Shown here: piece by piece, positions 62,676-64,000 of the stretch
How positions within the stretch are numbered: the stretch's first letter is position 1
How the letters are laid out: the number at the start of each line of letters is the position of its first letter
Assembly: GCF_016827675.1 (NCBI RefSeq)
Contig: NZ_JAERJA010000003.1
Location: 62,001-126,000, forward strand
Source: Nocardioides limicola
GTDB taxonomy: Bacteria > Actinomycetota > Actinomycetes > Propionibacteriales > Nocardioidaceae
Length of the DNA stretch: 64,000 bases
Direction: 5' to 3'
Position numbers and translations under genes: made by a program
Notes under the pieces: generated by a model
Told to the model about the DNA's origin: nothing
What the model saw: the letters and a program-made list of their open reading frames with translations, nothing else
Database searches by the model: none

Positions 62676-63791
62676 TCACTCGTTGGAGTCCTGGGGCCGG
62701 CCGGCGCCTCTCAGAAGAGCGCGGCCGGCTGCAAGGGAGGCGTGAATCATCGGTGCGGTGATGGGCATGCTGCCTTCACCGCGGCGTTGTACGACGCTGA
62801 TGAACGAGCCTTGGGTGTCGCCATCGGCGGTGATGGCGCCGTGAACGAGGAACGGTTTGAGTTCCTCGGGCTGCGGTGGGATGTCGATACTGATGAGGGA
62901 CTTGTCGTCGGTGGTCGGAACGACGTCGATACGCAGACCCCACACCGGTGGATACAGGTGGTGGTCGAGGATGCGGCGGTATCGGGCTTCGGTGTCTTTG
63001 TAGCGCGGAGAGACGCCGGGGACGCTGCGGATCTCCTCACCGCCGGGAATCTTCTTGGCGTGGGCACCGATGATGATGACCCCGCCGTCTTCGCCGTTCG
63101 CGAACCGGGCGACAGCCTGCGCAAGACCGACCTTGCCTCGCAGCGTAGCGAGGTCGTACTCCTGGGCTTTCGCGTCCAGCCAGTTTCCTTCCGGTTGCCC
63201 AATGAGTAGTTCGGCTGCACCGCCGCGGACTAGGTCCGCGACCACGCCTCTCGATACGGAGCCTGAGCTCAGCGTGTCGCAGAGCTGGCGTGTTCCGTCG
63301 CCGATGTCGTGCAAGTCTTGGACAGTGCGGCCGCGGATGGGCAGCGCGATTCGGAGTTCGATCGCGAGGTGTTCCGGCCCGGAGTAGGCGTCTACCACGT
63401 TGGCGGATGCCAGCGTTGCGCGCTTGTGGGCCAGGTATGGCGCGATGAGACGCTCGACCTTCGCGACGGCTGCGTGTTCATCACCATCGTGGGACCGATC
63501 CCCGAAGTGCATGGCGGTTACGAGAAGGTGCCCGTCTCGGTACTCGAACCCGACTTCAATGCCGACTACGTCGGTGTCCAGGTTGGCTAGGGAGAGCGGT
63601 GATACACAGGCTGCGGAGTCCTTGTGGCCCGAGTACTCGGCTTTTGACGAGAGGGCGTCGCGCAGGTCTACCGCTCTAAGGTCCGCTAGTTCGTCATGGG
63701 CCAGGACGAGGTCGCCGCCCATGCCACTGCGACGTTCCTCTCCGTGCACGAGCCACTCGCCGTCACGCTTTGAGAAGGCCACGGTCCGCAC
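62676..63791 (-). CDS. Schlafen/AlbA_2-like protein
   Basis: A 371-residue protein. Residues about 192-330 resemble the AlbA_2/Schlafen ATP-binding domain: ELLIGQPEGNWLDAKAQEYDL (with the conserved Glu and Lys-type spacing), KVGLAQAVARFANGEDGGVIIIGAHAKKIPGGEEIRSV. The N-terminal 190 residues are not recognised (GMGGDLVLAHDELADLRAVDLRDALSSKAEYSGHKDS). The start is a GTG at 63791. Proteins of this class bind nucleic acid and some are RNases or defence factors. It is upstream of the OLD-type gene on the same strand, but with a 405-bp gap. Confidence 0.7.
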   Translation of the reverse strand: MRTVAFSKRDGEWLVHGEERRSGMGGDLVLAHDELADLRAVDLRDALSSKAEYSGHKDSAACVSPLSLANLDTDVVGIEVGFEYRDGHLLVTAMHFGDRSHDGDEHAAVAKVERLIAPYLAHKRATLASANVVDAYSGPEHLAIELRIALPIRGRTVQDLHDIGDGTRQLCDTLSSGSVSRGVVADLVRGGAAELLIGQPEGNWLDAKAQEYDLATLRGKVGLAQAVARFANGEDGGVIIIGAHAKKIPGGEEIRSVPGVSPRYKDTEARYRRILDHHLYPPVWGLRIDVVPTTDDKSLISIDIPPQPEELKPFLVHGAITADGDTQGSFISVVQRRGEGSMPITAPMIHASLAAGRALLRGAGRPQDSNE

Positions 63792-63803
63792 AACCCGGAG
63801 CCT

Positions 63804-63820
63804 AACGGCCCCTAGCCGTT
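63804..63820. promoter_or_regulatory. Inverted repeat upstream of the Schlafen-like gene
   Basis: AACGGC-CCCTA-GCCGTT is a perfect 6-bp inverted repeat 13-29 bases upstream of the GTG start, a place for an operator or translation-control hairpin. The remaining sequence to position 64000 shows no gene; a short GGGGC-AAC-GCCCC hairpin lies at 63893-63905. Confidence 0.35.
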
Positions 63821-64000
63821 GACGATGGGTCGAATCGGGCTAATGCGTTCGGCGGCGCAGCCTCACATGTAGTCCGGGGCCGGCGTGCGCAAGGGGCAAC
63901 GCCCCACCGAGACGGAACGCATCTGCCGCAATCGGTGCGTCACTCCGCCGCGATCCGGCGCAGACCACGATTCAGTTCTCGTTCAGTCCATGCCTGCGGG

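Noticed and set aside
63893..63905. GGGGC-AAC-GCCCC hairpin as a terminator
   Set aside because: Only five base pairs, without a T-run and not clearly downstream of a gene in the window.

Overview
The window is high-GC DNA with GTG-rich starts, strong Shine-Dalgarno motifs and many 4-bp ATGA/GTGA gene overlaps. It is almost certainly chromosome of an actinobacterium. The gene content (PucR and Lrp regulators, polyamine genes, REP-like palindromes) would suit a Nocardioides- or Propionibacteriaceae-like member of the Propionibacteriales, but no rRNA or ribosomal gene is present to prove this. No tRNA, rRNA or CRISPR array was recognised.

Region 1 (1-31 kb) is a metabolic block for diamines and polyamines. 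It opens with a TetR regulator and a glutaryl-CoA dehydrogenase/CoA-transferase pair. Next come an agmatine deiminase and a divergent operon of class III aminotransferase, gamma-aminobutyraldehyde dehydrogenase and alanine dehydrogenase. A minus-strand operon follows with a YtcJ-like amidohydrolase and an unusual urease-like pair (fused gamma/beta plus alpha subunit), divergent from a LacI regulator with a clear palindromic operator. After a PucR regulator come methylmalonate-semialdehyde dehydrogenase, a second aminotransferase and a cupin, then a second aminobutyraldehyde dehydrogenase, an FAD amine oxidoreductase and a PotABCD-type spermidine/putrescine ABC transporter. An Lrp regulator with a second FAD oxidoreductase and a TetR close the block. 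Read together: PotABCD imports polyamines, aminotransferases or oxidases make aminoaldehydes, dehydrogenases oxidise them, alanine dehydrogenase recycles alanine to pyruvate, and the glutaryl-CoA genes could take the C5 (cadaverine/lysine) product onward.

Region 2 (31-37 kb) is mixed: a methyltransferase, an HTH protein with its own palindromic operator, a HicA-like small protein, a lipoprotein, and an overlapping operon of patatin-like hydrolase, flavin monooxygenase and short-chain dehydrogenase, divergent from a TetR gene.

Region 3 (37-64 kb) looks like an accessory and defence island. A 52-bp piece of the TetR 3' end is repeated 2.7 kb downstream, bracketing DUF4230- and DUF726-like genes. 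Then come a DUF262/DUF1524 (GmrSD-like) gene with a NERD gene, a DEDDh exonuclease-BRCT gene coupled to a UvrD helicase with an embedded nuclease and zinc ribbon, and a second NERD protein. A type I restriction-modification operon follows (hsdM, hsdS, a NucS-like nuclease, hsdR). After it lie a serine hydrolase coupled to a large alpha-helical HEAT-like protein, an IS3-family element with a stop codon in orfB, an OLD-type ATPase-TOPRIM nuclease and a Schlafen/AlbA-like protein.

The strongest candidates for undescribed biology are the accessory-free urease-like operon with an altered active-site flap, the hydrolase/HEAT pair, and the exonuclease-BRCT/helicase-nuclease pair.
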